Shown: positions 1 through 6,490 of the stretch, in pieces
Numbering within the stretch: position 1 is the first letter of the stretch
Layout: each line of letters opens with the position of its first letter
Source: RGIG5050 sp045636065
GTDB taxonomy: Bacteria > Verrucomicrobiota > Kiritimatiellia > RFP12 > UBA1067
Assembly: GCA_045636065.1 (NCBI GenBank)
Contig: JAZTWW010000029.1
Location: forward strand, 1-9,232
Reading direction: 5' to 3'
Length of the DNA stretch: 9,232 nucleotides
The notes under the pieces: model-generated
Seen by the model: the letters and a program-made list of their open reading frames with translations, nothing else
Databases searched by the model: none
Told to the model about the DNA's origin: nothing
Position numbers and translations under genes: made by a program

Positions 1-297
1 TGTGCGCTGCATGGCCTCGGCAGATGATTCGTACGCCTTGAGCGCACCTTCGACATCGTCGCGCCCCATCGCCTCGCCTGCGATGCCGGCCTCGATGGCG
101 CCCACGACTTCGCTGGCGCGCGGGCCGTGCGTGCGTGAAAGGGTTATCGTCCTAAGCGTCTCCAGGGCGTTCGTCGCATTACCGGCAAGGTATTCCTCAA
201 CGCCCTTGTTCCACACGTCGCTGTCCGTAAGCGGCGCATCCTCCGCCAGAGAGTGCGCCGCCGCCATCACCAAAATTGCCGCAAAAATCGTTTTCAT
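1..297 (-). CDS. Secreted TPR-like protein, N-terminal fragment (cut by window edge)
   Basis: An open frame of 99 codons starts at ATG 297 and runs off the left edge without a stop. The first 18 residues (MKTIFAAILVMAAAHSLA) form a typical Sec signal peptide: one Lys, a hydrophobic core and a likely signal peptidase I cut before Glu-Asp. The rest looks helical. Residues about 31-53 (GVEEYLAGNATNALETL and following) and about 71-97 (a GRDDVEGALKAYESSAEAM core) resemble tetratricopeptide helix pairs with Gly/Ala/Tyr at the usual places. Small periplasmic TPR proteins of this type occur in BatABCDE-like aerotolerance clusters, but the visible part is too short to assign that role. The start has a strong promoter just upstream and no Shine-Dalgarno, so the mRNA may be leaderless. 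The coding call is firm; the function is unknown. Confidence 0.75.
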   Translation of the reverse strand, partial: MKTIFAAILVMAAAHSLAEDAPLTDSDVWNKGVEEYLAGNATNALETLRTITLSRTHGPRASEVVGAIEAGIAGEAMGRDDVEGALKAYESSAEAMQRT

Positions 298-304
298 GTG
301 CAAT

Positions 305-333
305 ATTATACCCCAAATCCCTTCTCCATTCAA
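305..333 (-). promoter_or_regulatory. Sigma-70-type promoter of the truncated secreted TPR-like gene
   Basis: On the minus strand the -35 TTGAAT (328-333) and the consensus -10 TATAAT (305-310) are separated by 17 nt. Only 7 nt lie between the -10 and the ATG at 297, so the predicted start site falls on or next to the first base of the coding sequence. Confidence 0.75.
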
Positions 334-354
334 GTTCGATACACAGAACAAAAA

Positions 355-489
355 GCCCATCCACCAGATTTATCGCTTGTATCCCTTCTCCCATCCACAG
401 CCCATTCTCGCTTGTATCCCTTCTGCCCATCCACAGTCCATCCAATTGGATTTATCGCGTTTATCGCGTTTATCCCTTCGATCCCTTCT
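355..489 (-). repeat. Intergenic repeat array, three irregular units (GATAAA/GGATGG family)
   Basis: The array begins directly after the murI stop. On the minus strand there are three units: 65 nt (425-489), 35 nt (390-424) and 35 nt (355-389). Each starts AGAAGGGAT and ends near GTGGATGGG. The long unit has a 9-nt rhythm (AAGGGATAA, ACGCGATAA, ACGCGATAA) and contains the perfect 12-nt palindrome ATCCAATTGGAT (440-451). The short units share AGAAGGGATACAAGCGA. A related copy in the opposite orientation lies at 8976-9084, so this is a dispersed family. Frames through it translate into low-complexity Arg-Asp-Lys runs and are not believable genes. No transposase or target duplication is visible. 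Confidence 0.8.
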
Positions 490-490
490 C

Positions 491-1261
491 CTAAAAGATC
501 CTCCCCCCCGCCAGGAATGCATTGAATGCCGCCTTGTCGCCGGTCGTCTCGAAGACATGGCGCGGAGCGGGATTGGAGGATCGCGCGAGAGAGCGCTCAT
601 CAAGAAGCCGCTTCACCTGACGCGCCACGGCGGCGGAGGGATCGACTATCTTCGCGGCGCCGCCGGCAACGCGCTCCATCACGCCCCTGAGGAACGGGAA
701 ATGCGTGCACCCGAGGACTATATGGTCGGCTCCGGCGGCGAGAAGCGGCCTAAGCCGCCTTTCTACGGCGGCCTCGGCCTCGGGGCCATCGGTGACGCCG
801 CGCTCGACAAGCGAAACGAACTCGTCGGCGACGCACATGAGAACGCACGTCCCCTTCGCGAACCTTTCGCACGTCTCCCAGTAGAGCCGCCCCCTGAACG
901 TCCCCGCAGTCGCGAGAACTCCGACGACACCAGTCCTTGTATGGAGCGCGGCAGGCTTTACCGCCGGCTCCATGCCGACAAACGGCACATCGGGATGCTC
1001 CTGGCGCAGAATCGATATCGCAGCCGCCGTCGCCGTGTTGCAGGCGACGACTATCAGCTTCGCGCCGCGCGAGATAAGGCTGTTTGCGTGGAATCTCGAA
1101 AGCTCCACCACCATCTCCGGAGGCTTGAAGCCGTACGGGCAGTTCGCGCCGTCGCCGATGTAGAGCGTATCCTCGAATGGAAGAAGGCCAACGACCTCGC
1201 GCCATACGGAAAGCCCGCCTACGCCCGAGTCGAAGAAACCTATGGGCCCAGTGCTATCCAT
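491..1261 (-). CDS. murI: Glutamate racemase
   Basis: Cofactor-independent cytoplasmic enzyme that interconverts L- and D-glutamate, supplying D-Glu for the peptidoglycan stem peptide. The 256-aa product has the Asp/Glu racemase hallmarks in order: FFDSGVGGLSV (residues 9-19, general-base region Asp11/Ser12), GDGANCPYG (36-44), VACNTATA with the first catalytic Cys74, and VLGCTHFPF with the second catalytic Cys185. Length is normal for the family. The frame stays open upstream to 1336, but ATG 1261 is preferred: it has GGAAG 7 nt upstream and begins right before the conserved GFFDSG motif, while the extra 25 residues match nothing in the family and lie inside rsmD. The gene overlaps the end of rsmD by 8 nt, which suggests translational coupling. 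No terminator hairpin was seen; an intergenic repeat follows the stop directly. Confidence 0.97.
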   Translation of the reverse strand: MDSTGPIGFFDSGVGGLSVWREVVGLLPFEDTLYIGDGANCPYGFKPPEMVVELSRFHANSLISRGAKLIVVACNTATAAAISILRQEHPDVPFVGMEPAVKPAALHTRTGVVGVLATAGTFRGRLYWETCERFAKGTCVLMCVADEFVSLVERGVTDGPEAEAAVERRLRPLLAAGADHIVLGCTHFPFLRGVMERVAGGAAKIVDPSAAVARQVKRLLDERSLARSSNPAPRHVFETTGDKAAFNAFLAGGRIF

Positions 1262-1838
1262 CACGACGCTTCCATATGACAAGGCGCGTCTGGCCGTAGG
1301 TCCTGTCGCGGCAGAGATCCCACCCGTCGACTTCATCGCAGCCCCTTAGAGGATCGCCGCCGCCCAATGATCCGCGATGCATCTCCGCGATGAAAAGCCC
1401 GCCCGGGGCCACGACATCGTTCGTTGAAAGAGCTTCGAGGATGCCCGCGTACCCCGCCTCGGCAATGAGGGCGTACGGCGGATCGGCGAATGCGATCCCG
1501 AAGCGGCGTCCGCCGCCCGCGCCCCTTATCCAGAGGAACACGTCCGCCTCGACGAGCGAGACGCGCCCTTCGCACTTCAAGGTCCGCACGTTCTCCGAGG
1601 CAACCCTGAAATGCCTTGGATTCGATTCGACAAGGGTCGCGGACGCGGCGCCGCGGCTTAGGGCCTCAAGCGCGACGGCCCCGGAACCTGCAAAGAGATC
1701 GAGAAACGTCTTCCCCTGAAGGTCGAAGTGGATCATCGAGAAAAGCGCTTCGCGCACGCGGTCCTGCGTGGGCCTCACGGCCTCGCCCGGAGGGACCTTG
1801 ATCGTCCTCCCCCTGAACTCGCCCCCAGCGATGCGCAT
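1254..1838 (-). CDS. rsmD: 16S rRNA (guanine(966)-N(2))-methyltransferase RsmD
   Basis: SAM-dependent N2-methylation of G966 of 16S rRNA (E. coli numbering) during 30S assembly. The 194-aa product opens with the RsmD signature MRIAGGEFRGR and VRPTQDRVREALF (21-33). The SAM-binding motif I is LDLFAGSGAVALEALSRGA (46-64), followed by the acidic strand end VESN (70-73), the EAD region (97-99) and the catalytic motif IV DPPY (119-122). Length is typical. ATG 1838 has GGGAGG 7 nt upstream. It starts 14 nt after the gatB stop and its 3' end overlaps murI by 8 nt, so it sits inside a gatA-gatB-rsmD-murI transcription unit. In many bacteria rsmD neighbours coaD; here it is linked to murI instead. Confidence 0.95.
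   Translation of the reverse strand: MRIAGGEFRGRTIKVPPGEAVRPTQDRVREALFSMIHFDLQGKTFLDLFAGSGAVALEALSRGAASATLVESNPRHFRVASENVRTLKCEGRVSLVEADVFLWIRGAGGGRRFGIAFADPPYALIAEAGYAGILEALSTNDVVAPGGLFIAEMHRGSLGGGDPLRGCDEVDGWDLCRDRTYGQTRLVIWKRRDG
1269..1273 (-). promoter_or_regulatory. Ribosome binding site deciding the murI start
   Basis: GGAAG on the minus strand lies 7 nt before ATG 1261, inside the last codons of rsmD. It supports the shorter murI start over the upstream in-frame ATG at 1336. Confidence 0.6.
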
Positions 1839-1852
1839 CCTCTACCCTCCCG

Positions 1853-3295
1853 TCAAAGGGCGGCAAGCTTCCTGGCGACGAGCGGCCCGACGATCTTGGG
1901 ATCCGCCTTGCCCTTGGAAAGCTTCATCACCTGCCCGACGAAGAATCCGGCCGCGGCCTTCTTGCCGGCCTTGTAGTCGGCTACGCTCTTCGGGTTGGCG
2001 GCTATCGCCTGATCGACGAACGCCTCCAGAGCCGACGTGTCGCTCACGGCGCCAAGGCCGCGCTCCTTGACGATCGCCTCGGGATCGCCGCCCTTCTCGA
2101 AGAGCTCCGGAAGAAGCTCCTTCACCGTCGGACCGTTGATCGTGCCGGCTGCGGCGAGATTCACGAGCGCGGCGAGCGCCTGCGGCGTAAGGGCTGCATC
2201 GTGGATCGTCTTCCCGCTTTCGTTCATAAGGGCCATCACATCGCCCATCATGAGATTGCAGAGACTCTTCGCCCTCTTCTTGTCCATCCCCTTTGCGGCC
2301 GCCTCGAAAAAGTCCGCGTTGGCCTTCACCTGGCTAAGGACGGAAGCGTCGTATTCGGCTATGCCGTACTCCTCCATCATCCTTGCGCGCCTCGCCTCGG
2401 GCGCCTCGGGAAGGAGCTTGCGCCACTCGGCGATCTGCTCCTCGGAAAGCTCGACTGGCACGAGATCCGGCTCAGGAAAGTACCTGTAGTCGTGGGCGTT
2501 CTCCTTGCTGCGCATGGACGCAGTCTCCATCGCCTCGCCGTCCCAGCGGCGGGTCTCCTGGACGACGGGCACTCCGCCCTTGACGCATGCCCTCTGGCGG
2601 CGCGCCTCGTACTCGAGCGCGGCATGTATGCCCGTGAAGGAGTTCATGTTCTTTATCTCGACCTTGGTGCCGAGCTTCTCCGAGCCCACGGGCCTTATGG
2701 AGATGTTGACGTCCGAGCGCATGTTGCCCTCTTCAAGGTGGCAGTCGCTCACGCCGGCGTATATGAGAATCTCCCTCAAAGCCGTCAGGTAGGCGATGGC
2801 CTCGTCTGCGCTTGAAAGGTCCGGCTCGCTCACTATCTCCATGAGGGGTGTGCCGCCGCGGTTGAAATCGACGCCGCTTACCGTTGCGTAGTGGTTGATC
2901 TTCGCCGCATCCTCTTCGAGGTGGATGTGGTTTATGCGGATGAACTTGGGGCCTTTGGGCGTCTCGATCGTCACGCCGCCGCCGATGCAGAGGGGATTGC
3001 CGTTCTCGGAGATCTGGTAGTCCTTGGCCATGTCCGGATAGAAGTAGTTCTTGCGGTCGAACGTGGCGTGGCGGTTTATCTCGCAGCCGAGCATCATTCC
3101 GCTCATGACGGTGAGCTTCACCGCCTCCTTGTTCATCACGGGAAGCGCGCCCGGATACCCGAGGCACACCGGGCATATGTTCGTATTGGGCTCGCAGCCC
3201 GTCTTGAGAAGGCAACCGCAGAACATCTTCGTCCTGGTCTTGAGCTGCACGTGGGTCTCAAGGCCTATCGTATTCTCGAATTCGATCTCTTGCAT
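1853..3295 (-). CDS. gatB: Asp-tRNA(Asn)/Glu-tRNA(Gln) amidotransferase subunit B
   Basis: Kinase and tRNA-binding subunit of GatCAB. It activates the carboxylate of misacylated Asp-tRNA(Asn) or Glu-tRNA(Gln) with ATP and uses ammonia channelled from GatA. In the 480-aa product I see GLETHVQL (11-18), the metal-site cysteines of FCGC (25-28) and CPVC (41-44), NYFYPDMAKDYQIS (83-96), HLEEDAAK (125-132; most homologues have DAGK), DFNRGGTPLMEIVSEPD (143-159) and DVNISIRP (195-202). The C-terminal helical tail domain (about 410-480) ends in the usual GFFVGQVMK segment. Length is normal. ATG 3295 has AAGGAGA 7 nt upstream. It starts 24 nt after gatA and ends 14 nt before rsmD. Asn- versus Gln-tRNA specificity depends on the aminoacyl-tRNA synthetases present, which are not in the window. 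Confidence 0.97.
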   Translation of the reverse strand: MQEIEFENTIGLETHVQLKTRTKMFCGCLLKTGCEPNTNICPVCLGYPGALPVMNKEAVKLTVMSGMMLGCEINRHATFDRKNYFYPDMAKDYQISENGNPLCIGGGVTIETPKGPKFIRINHIHLEEDAAKINHYATVSGVDFNRGGTPLMEIVSEPDLSSADEAIAYLTALREILIYAGVSDCHLEEGNMRSDVNISIRPVGSEKLGTKVEIKNMNSFTGIHAALEYEARRQRACVKGGVPVVQETRRWDGEAMETASMRSKENAHDYRYFPEPDLVPVELSEEQIAEWRKLLPEAPEARRARMMEEYGIAEYDASVLSQVKANADFFEAAAKGMDKKRAKSLCNLMMGDVMALMNESGKTIHDAALTPQALAALVNLAAAGTINGPTVKELLPELFEKGGDPEAIVKERGLGAVSDTSALEAFVDQAIAANPKSVADYKAGKKAAAGFFVGQVMKLSKGKADPKIVGPLVARKLAAL

Positions 3296-3319
3296 CTGAA
3301 AATCTCCTTGGATTGGCCT

Positions 3320-4756
3320 TTAGCCTCGCGCGATCTCGTACGCCCTTGCAACCTTGAGAAGCGACTCCTCCTTGAACCCGGGGCCGATGAACTGCACTCC
3401 GACAGGCAGGCGATCGCCGGCCGTAAAGCCGGCAGGGACGCTGATGCCCGCCACGCCCGCAAGGGCCGAAGGTATCGTGAAAAGGTCGTTCAAATACATC
3501 GTAAGGGGTTCCTGCACCTCGCCGAGCTTGAAAGCTGGCGTCGGCGCAACGGGAGTGAGAAGCGCATCCACCTTCTCGAAGGCCCTCTCGAAATCGCGCC
3601 TTATGAGCGTTCTCACCTTGAGCGCGCGCCCGTAGTACGCATCGTAGTATCCGCTTGAAAGGACGTACGTCCCCATTATGATGCGGCGCTTCACCTCGGG
3701 GCCGAACCCCTCGGCGCGGCTTCTCGCGTACAGGTTGAAGACGCTGTCCGACGCGGCGCTCCTGTGGCCGTACCTGACGCCGTCGAAGCGCGCGAGATTG
3801 GCGCTCGCCTCCGCCGGCGCGACGATGTAGTAGACAGCCATCGCGTACTCGGTATTGGGGAGGCTCACGTCCACAAGCTCCGCTCCGGCGCTCTCGCAGA
3901 CTTTCATCGCCTCGACCGTGAGCCTTCTCACCTCGGGGTCGATGCCGTCGACGAAATACTCCTTCGGAATGCCCAGCTTTACGTCCTTGAGGCTCGCGCC
4001 TTCGAGCGCCGCAAGGTAGTCCGGAACGTCGATCTTGGGCGTCGTGCCGTCCATCTCATCGTGCCCGGCGAGGGCCTTAAGGAGGATTGCCGCATCCCTC
4101 ACGCTTTTCGTCATGGGGCCTACCTGGTCGAGCGAGCTTGCGAACGCCGTGACGCCGTAGCGGCTAACGCGCCCGTAGCTTGGCTTGAGTCCTACGCAGT
4201 TGCAGAAACTCGCGGGCTGGCGGATGGAGCCGCCCGTATCGGTGCCCAGAGTCGCGATCGCGAGATTGCCGCCGACGGCTGCAGCGCTGCCGCCCGAGCT
4301 TCCGCCCGGGACGCGATCAAGACCGTAGGGGTTGTGCGTAAGCTTGAAGGCGCTCGTTTCGGTGGAGCTGCCCATCGCGAACTGGTCCATGTTGAGGCGG
4401 CCTGCGGGAACCGCGCCGGCCGCCTTGAGGTTCTTTACGACCGTCGCATCGTATGGGCTTACATACCCTTCGAGGATCTTCGAGGCGCATGTGCAGGGCT
4501 GGCCCTTAACGTTTATGAGGTCCTTGATTCCTACGGGGATGCCGAGAAGCGGCCCCTTCGCGCCTTCGCGCCTTTGCCTGTCGGCCTCCTCTGCGGCCGC
4601 AATGATGCCGGGCTCGTCGAACGTCAGGTATGCGCCTATCTCGGGATCCTTTTCGTGAACGCGCTCGATGAGGGCCTTGGTGAGCTCTACGCTCGAAATT
4701 TCGCCGCCATCAAGAAGTCTGCCCGCATCTTCAATGCCCAGCTCGTAAAGTTCCAT
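3320..4756 (-). CDS. gatA: Asp-tRNA(Asn)/Glu-tRNA(Gln) amidotransferase subunit A
   Basis: Glutaminase subunit of GatCAB. It hydrolyses glutamine and passes ammonia to GatB. The 478-aa product carries the full amidase signature with the Ser-cisSer-Lys triad: Lys78 in GIPVGIKDLIN, Ser153 in PGGSSGGSAAA, and the nucleophile Ser177 in LGTDTGGSIRQPA. All three align with the Staphylococcus aureus GatA residues with an offset of one. LNMDQFAMGSSTE (121-133) and GLKPSYGRVSRYG follow the family pattern. ATG 4756 has AGGAGA 6 nt upstream. A tRNA-Ser gene ends 72 nt before the start, so gatA is separated from gatC by that RNA gene and may be expressed both by read-through from nrdR-gatC and from the tRNA promoter. 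Confidence 0.98.
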   Translation of the reverse strand: MELYELGIEDAGRLLDGGEISSVELTKALIERVHEKDPEIGAYLTFDEPGIIAAAEEADRQRREGAKGPLLGIPVGIKDLINVKGQPCTCASKILEGYVSPYDATVVKNLKAAGAVPAGRLNMDQFAMGSSTETSAFKLTHNPYGLDRVPGGSSGGSAAAVGGNLAIATLGTDTGGSIRQPASFCNCVGLKPSYGRVSRYGVTAFASSLDQVGPMTKSVRDAAILLKALAGHDEMDGTTPKIDVPDYLAALEGASLKDVKLGIPKEYFVDGIDPEVRRLTVEAMKVCESAGAELVDVSLPNTEYAMAVYYIVAPAEASANLARFDGVRYGHRSAASDSVFNLYARSRAEGFGPEVKRRIIMGTYVLSSGYYDAYYGRALKVRTLIRRDFERAFEKVDALLTPVAPTPAFKLGEVQEPLTMYLNDLFTIPSALAGVAGISVPAGFTAGDRLPVGVQFIGPGFKEESLLKVARAYEIARG

Positions 4757-4828
4757 CTCAAGTCTCCTAAAGCGCCGGGGTTAATGCCGCAGCGCGCAAG
4801 AACATGGAAGCCGACGCCTCATCAAGTT

Positions 4829-4922
4829 TGGCGGAGGGAGGGGGATTCGAACCCCCGATACGGAGATTAGACCGTATGACGATTTAGCAAACCGCTGCCT
4901 TCAGCCACTCAGCCATCCCTCC
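4829..4922 (-). tRNA. tRNA-Ser (anticodon GCU), CCA encoded
   Basis: Read on the minus strand this is a complete class II tRNA of 94 nt including an encoded 3' CCA (91 nt without it). The acceptor stem GGAGGGA/TCCCTCC is perfect, with discriminator G. The T arm is GGGGG-TTCGAAT-CCCCC. The anticodon loop TTGCTAA gives anticodon GCT (bases 4886-4888), reading AGC/AGU serine codons. The long variable arm ATACGG...CCGTAT has a perfect 6-bp stem, as expected for tRNA-Ser. It lies between gatC and gatA in the same direction, with its own promoter ending about 9 nt before the 5' end. No terminator follows before gatA, so the primary transcript probably continues into gatA and the tRNA is cut out by RNase P and 3' processing. 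Confidence 0.98.
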
Positions 4923-4937
4923 TGCGGGTTGGGTGAT

Positions 4938-4966
4938 AGGATACCATATTTTCGCCGCAAAATCAA
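4938..4966 (-). promoter_or_regulatory. Sigma-70-type promoter of tRNA-Ser, possibly also gatAB-rsmD-murI
   Basis: On the minus strand -35 TTGATT (4961-4966), a 17-nt spacer and -10 TATCCT (4938-4943). The -10 is preceded by TGG, giving an extended -10. The predicted start is near 4931, a few nucleotides before the tRNA 5' end. Confidence 0.7.
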
Positions 4967-4977
4967 GAGGGAATGTT

Positions 4978-5001
4978 AAAAAATCGCATCGCCTACGATT
5001 C
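4978..5001 (-). terminator. Weak candidate intrinsic terminator after gatC
   Basis: CGAATCG and CGATGCG on the minus strand can form a 7-bp stem with one A-G mismatch around a TAGG loop that contains the gatC stop codon. An A and five T follow. The stem is short and imperfect, so at most partial termination would be expected between gatC and the tRNA promoter. Confidence 0.3.
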
Positions 5002-5283
5002 GGCCCCTTCGACGATCTTGGGGAGCATGAACTCGTCGCCAGTTCTCGCCGGGGCGTTGGCAAGCGCCGCCTCGCGATCCATCGAAGGCCGCACCTCGTC
5101 CTCGCGGAAGGCGTTCACGATCTCGCGCCCGTGCATGGTCGGCGGCACGTCTTCAATGTCGGCCGAGTTGATCTTCTCCACCCACTTGACTATGCCTTCC
5201 ATCTGCGGCTGGAAAACGGCCTTCTCCTCATCCGTCAGATCGAGCCTCGCGAGCTCGGCGACGTACCCGACATCGATCTTCAT
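4993..5283 (-). CDS. gatC: Asp-tRNA(Asn)/Glu-tRNA(Gln) amidotransferase subunit C
   Basis: Small structural subunit that wraps around the GatA-GatB interface and stabilises the GatCAB complex. The 96-aa product has the family pattern: N-terminal VAELARLDLTDEE (8-20), an amphipathic helix up to about residue 40, the loop DVPPTMHG (about 45-52), the extended segment with REDEVRPS, and a C-terminal stretch (ANAPARTGDEFMLPKIVE) that docks on GatA. Length is normal. ATG 5283 has GAGGAGA a few nucleotides upstream, and only 11 nt separate it from the nrdR stop, so nrdR and gatC are almost certainly co-transcribed. Unlike the usual contiguous gatCAB order, a tRNA-Ser gene separates it from gatA. Confidence 0.95.
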   Translation of the reverse strand: MKIDVGYVAELARLDLTDEEKAVFQPQMEGIVKWVEKINSADIEDVPPTMHGREIVNAFREDEVRPSMDREAALANAPARTGDEFMLPKIVEGAES

Positions 5284-5294
5284 ATGCCTCTCCT

Positions 5295-5735
5295 CTAGCC
5301 TACCATCTCTGTTATCGCGCTAAGAAACTGCTTAACGTCGGTGAACTTGCGGTACACGCTCGCGAACCTTATGTAGGCAACCTCGTCGAGGTTCTTGAGC
5401 CTCTCCATGACGAGCTCGCCGATCCTTATCGACGGGATCTCGCCGCCTTCAAGGCTGGCGATGACGCCGTCGATGAGCGTACGGATCTGCTCGTCGGAGA
5501 CGTTTCGCTTCTGGCAGCTCGCGCGTATGCCGCCTTCAAGCTTCGCGCGGGAGAAGGCCTCGCGCCTTCCGTCGCGCTTGACGACTATGACCTCGTCGCG
5601 GTCGATCTCCTCGTAGGTGGTGAACCTGAAGCCGCACGAGGCGCACTCGCGGCGGCGCCGTATGGCAGCGCCGTCGCGGGCAGAGCGCGAGTCGAGGACC
5701 TTGTCCTCGAGAGCGCCGCATTTTGGGCATTTCAT
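5295..5735 (-). CDS. nrdR: Transcriptional repressor NrdR
   Basis: Zinc-ribbon and ATP-cone repressor that senses ATP/dATP levels and represses ribonucleotide reductase genes by binding paired NrdR boxes. The 146-aa product begins MKCPKCG. The zinc ligands are Cys3, Cys6, Cys31 and Cys34, with the basic DNA-binding run IRRRREC (25-31) between the two pairs. The ATP-cone follows at about 46-136, with VIVVKRDGRREAFSRAKL and the late helix ending in AYIRFASVYRKF, both typical. Length is normal for the family. The ribosome binding site is weak (GGGA), but the MKCPKC start is invariant in the family. It lies 27 nt after a secreted repeat-protein gene and 11 nt before gatC. No NrdR-box pair and no ribonucleotide reductase gene were seen in the window, so its targets lie elsewhere. 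Confidence 0.97.
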   Translation of the reverse strand: MKCPKCGALEDKVLDSRSARDGAAIRRRRECASCGFRFTTYEEIDRDEVIVVKRDGRREAFSRAKLEGGIRASCQKRNVSDEQIRTLIDGVIASLEGGEIPSIRIGELVMERLKNLDEVAYIRFASVYRKFTDVKQFLSAITEMVG

Positions 5736-5762
5736 CCGGTGTATCCCTTTTTGCAGGCTACT

Positions 5763-6401
5763 TTAGAACGAGCCGTTCACGATCGGGAAGATGGGCATGA
5801 AGCCGCCGTTCGTGATGATGTTCAAGATGCCGATCTGGCAGCCGCTCTTCATCGTCTTGGCATAGTTGAGAATGCCGATCTGGCAGCCGCTGAAATCGCC
5901 GGTGGCGAAGTTGACGCCAAGAACAAGGAGGACGCCGCTCTGAAGGCCTGTCACGTCATGCGCGCAATTGACGAAGCCGTACTCCCAGCCGGTGAAGTCC
6001 GATTCCGAGAGGTTCAGGAAACCGTCCTGGAAGCCGCAGAAGGTGTCGGCCTTGTTGATGATGCCGTACTGCAAACCGGCGGAGCAGTCGTCCCAGGTCG
6101 ATGTGGGGTTCCAGTTCCAGTTCACGAGGCCCACCTGCGCGCCGTACATCGTATCGTCGACGATGTTGACGCCGCCGACCTCGACGCCCATGAAATCGCC
6201 TGTCGTGCGGTTGACGATGCCGATATCGAGACCGCGCACGTCCCTCGATTCGCCGTATATGAGGTTGAGCCTAAGACCGTATGTGTCATAGTCGCGGGAT
6301 GGCAGCTGGAGCGGGGTGACGATTGACACCTCGACCGGTGACCAGTTCGCGAAGAGAGCTCCGGAAAACACCATGCAGGCGATCAGCAACGACTTTTTCA
6401 T
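5763..6401 (-). CDS. Secreted LA_2272-like surface repeat protein
   Basis: A 212-aa exported protein. Residues 1-18 (MKKSLLIACMVFSGALFA) form a signal peptide with a likely cut before Asn19; the Cys at position 9 is too early for a lipobox. After DYDTYGLRLNLIYGESRD come nine short repeats of the form G-x-x-x-G-x-x-N, spaced about 14-22 residues: for example GLDIGIVN (57-64), GAQVGLVN (87-94), GLQYGIIN (109-116), GWEYGFVN (138-145), and two identical SGCQIGILN copies (171-179, 186-194). This pattern fits the LA_2272-type surface repeat family, named from Leptospira, whose molecular role is not established. Alternating hydrophobic residues suggest stacked beta strands. ATG 6401 is chosen because AAGGAG lies 8 nt upstream; a GTG two codons earlier would be only 2 nt from it. 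It has its own strong promoter and precedes nrdR. Confidence 0.85.
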   Translation of the reverse strand: MKKSLLIACMVFSGALFANWSPVEVSIVTPLQLPSRDYDTYGLRLNLIYGESRDVRGLDIGIVNRTTGDFMGVEVGGVNIVDDTMYGAQVGLVNWNWNPTSTWDDCSAGLQYGIINKADTFCGFQDGFLNLSESDFTGWEYGFVNCAHDVTGLQSGVLLVLGVNFATGDFSGCQIGILNYAKTMKSGCQIGILNIITNGGFMPIFPIVNGSF

Positions 6402-6409
6402 GGACACGA

Positions 6410-6415
6410 CTCCTT
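6410..6415 (-). promoter_or_regulatory. Ribosome binding site deciding the start of the repeat protein
   Basis: AAGGAG on the minus strand lies 8 nt before ATG 6401. The in-frame GTG at 6405-6407 would be only 2 nt away, which excludes it as the main start. Confidence 0.75.
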
Positions 6416-6419
6416 ATAT

Positions 6420-6477
6420 GGCGCTCCGGCGCCGCACCCCCGCCCGCCACACGGCGGACATTTGAAGGCGCGCCTTC
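6420..6477 (-). promoter_or_regulatory. Structured GC-rich 5' leader with three inverted repeats
   Basis: Between the predicted transcription start (about 6484) and the ribosome binding site lie three inverted repeats: the perfect 14-nt palindrome GAAGGCGCGCCTTC (6464-6477), CCGCC-GTGT-GGCGG (6444-6457), and GGCGC-CGGA-GCGCC (6420-6433). The last ends 4 nt before the Shine-Dalgarno. None has a U-tract, so they look like RNA structure or an operator rather than a terminator. No known riboswitch class is recognised. Confidence 0.45.
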
Positions 6478-6490
6478 CAGAGCGCTGGAT

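Noticed and set aside
355..489. CRISPR array
   Set aside because: Units are of unequal length, adjacent without unique spacers, and internally repetitive. No cas genes are present.
370..603. Small protein with Arg-Asp-Lys repeats through the repeat array
   Set aside because: The frame arises from the 9-nt periodicity and overlaps murI. The right copy also gives a similar translation in a non-genic context.
2..1279. 425-aa plus-strand open frame opposite murI and the TPR-like gene
   Set aside because: It is antisense to a clear murI, crosses the repeat array and a promoter, and has Arg-rich low-information sequence typical of the reverse strand of GC-rich genes.
1262..1336. N-terminal extension of murI from ATG 1336
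   Set aside because: The extra 25 residues do not resemble glutamate racemases; ATG 1261 has a better ribosome binding site and immediately precedes the conserved start.
2891..3658. 255-aa plus-strand open frame
   Set aside because: Antisense shadow across the gatB-gatA junction; no family features.
3764..4870. 368-aa plus-strand open frame
   Set aside because: Antisense to gatA, whose catalytic motifs are intact, and it runs into the tRNA gene.
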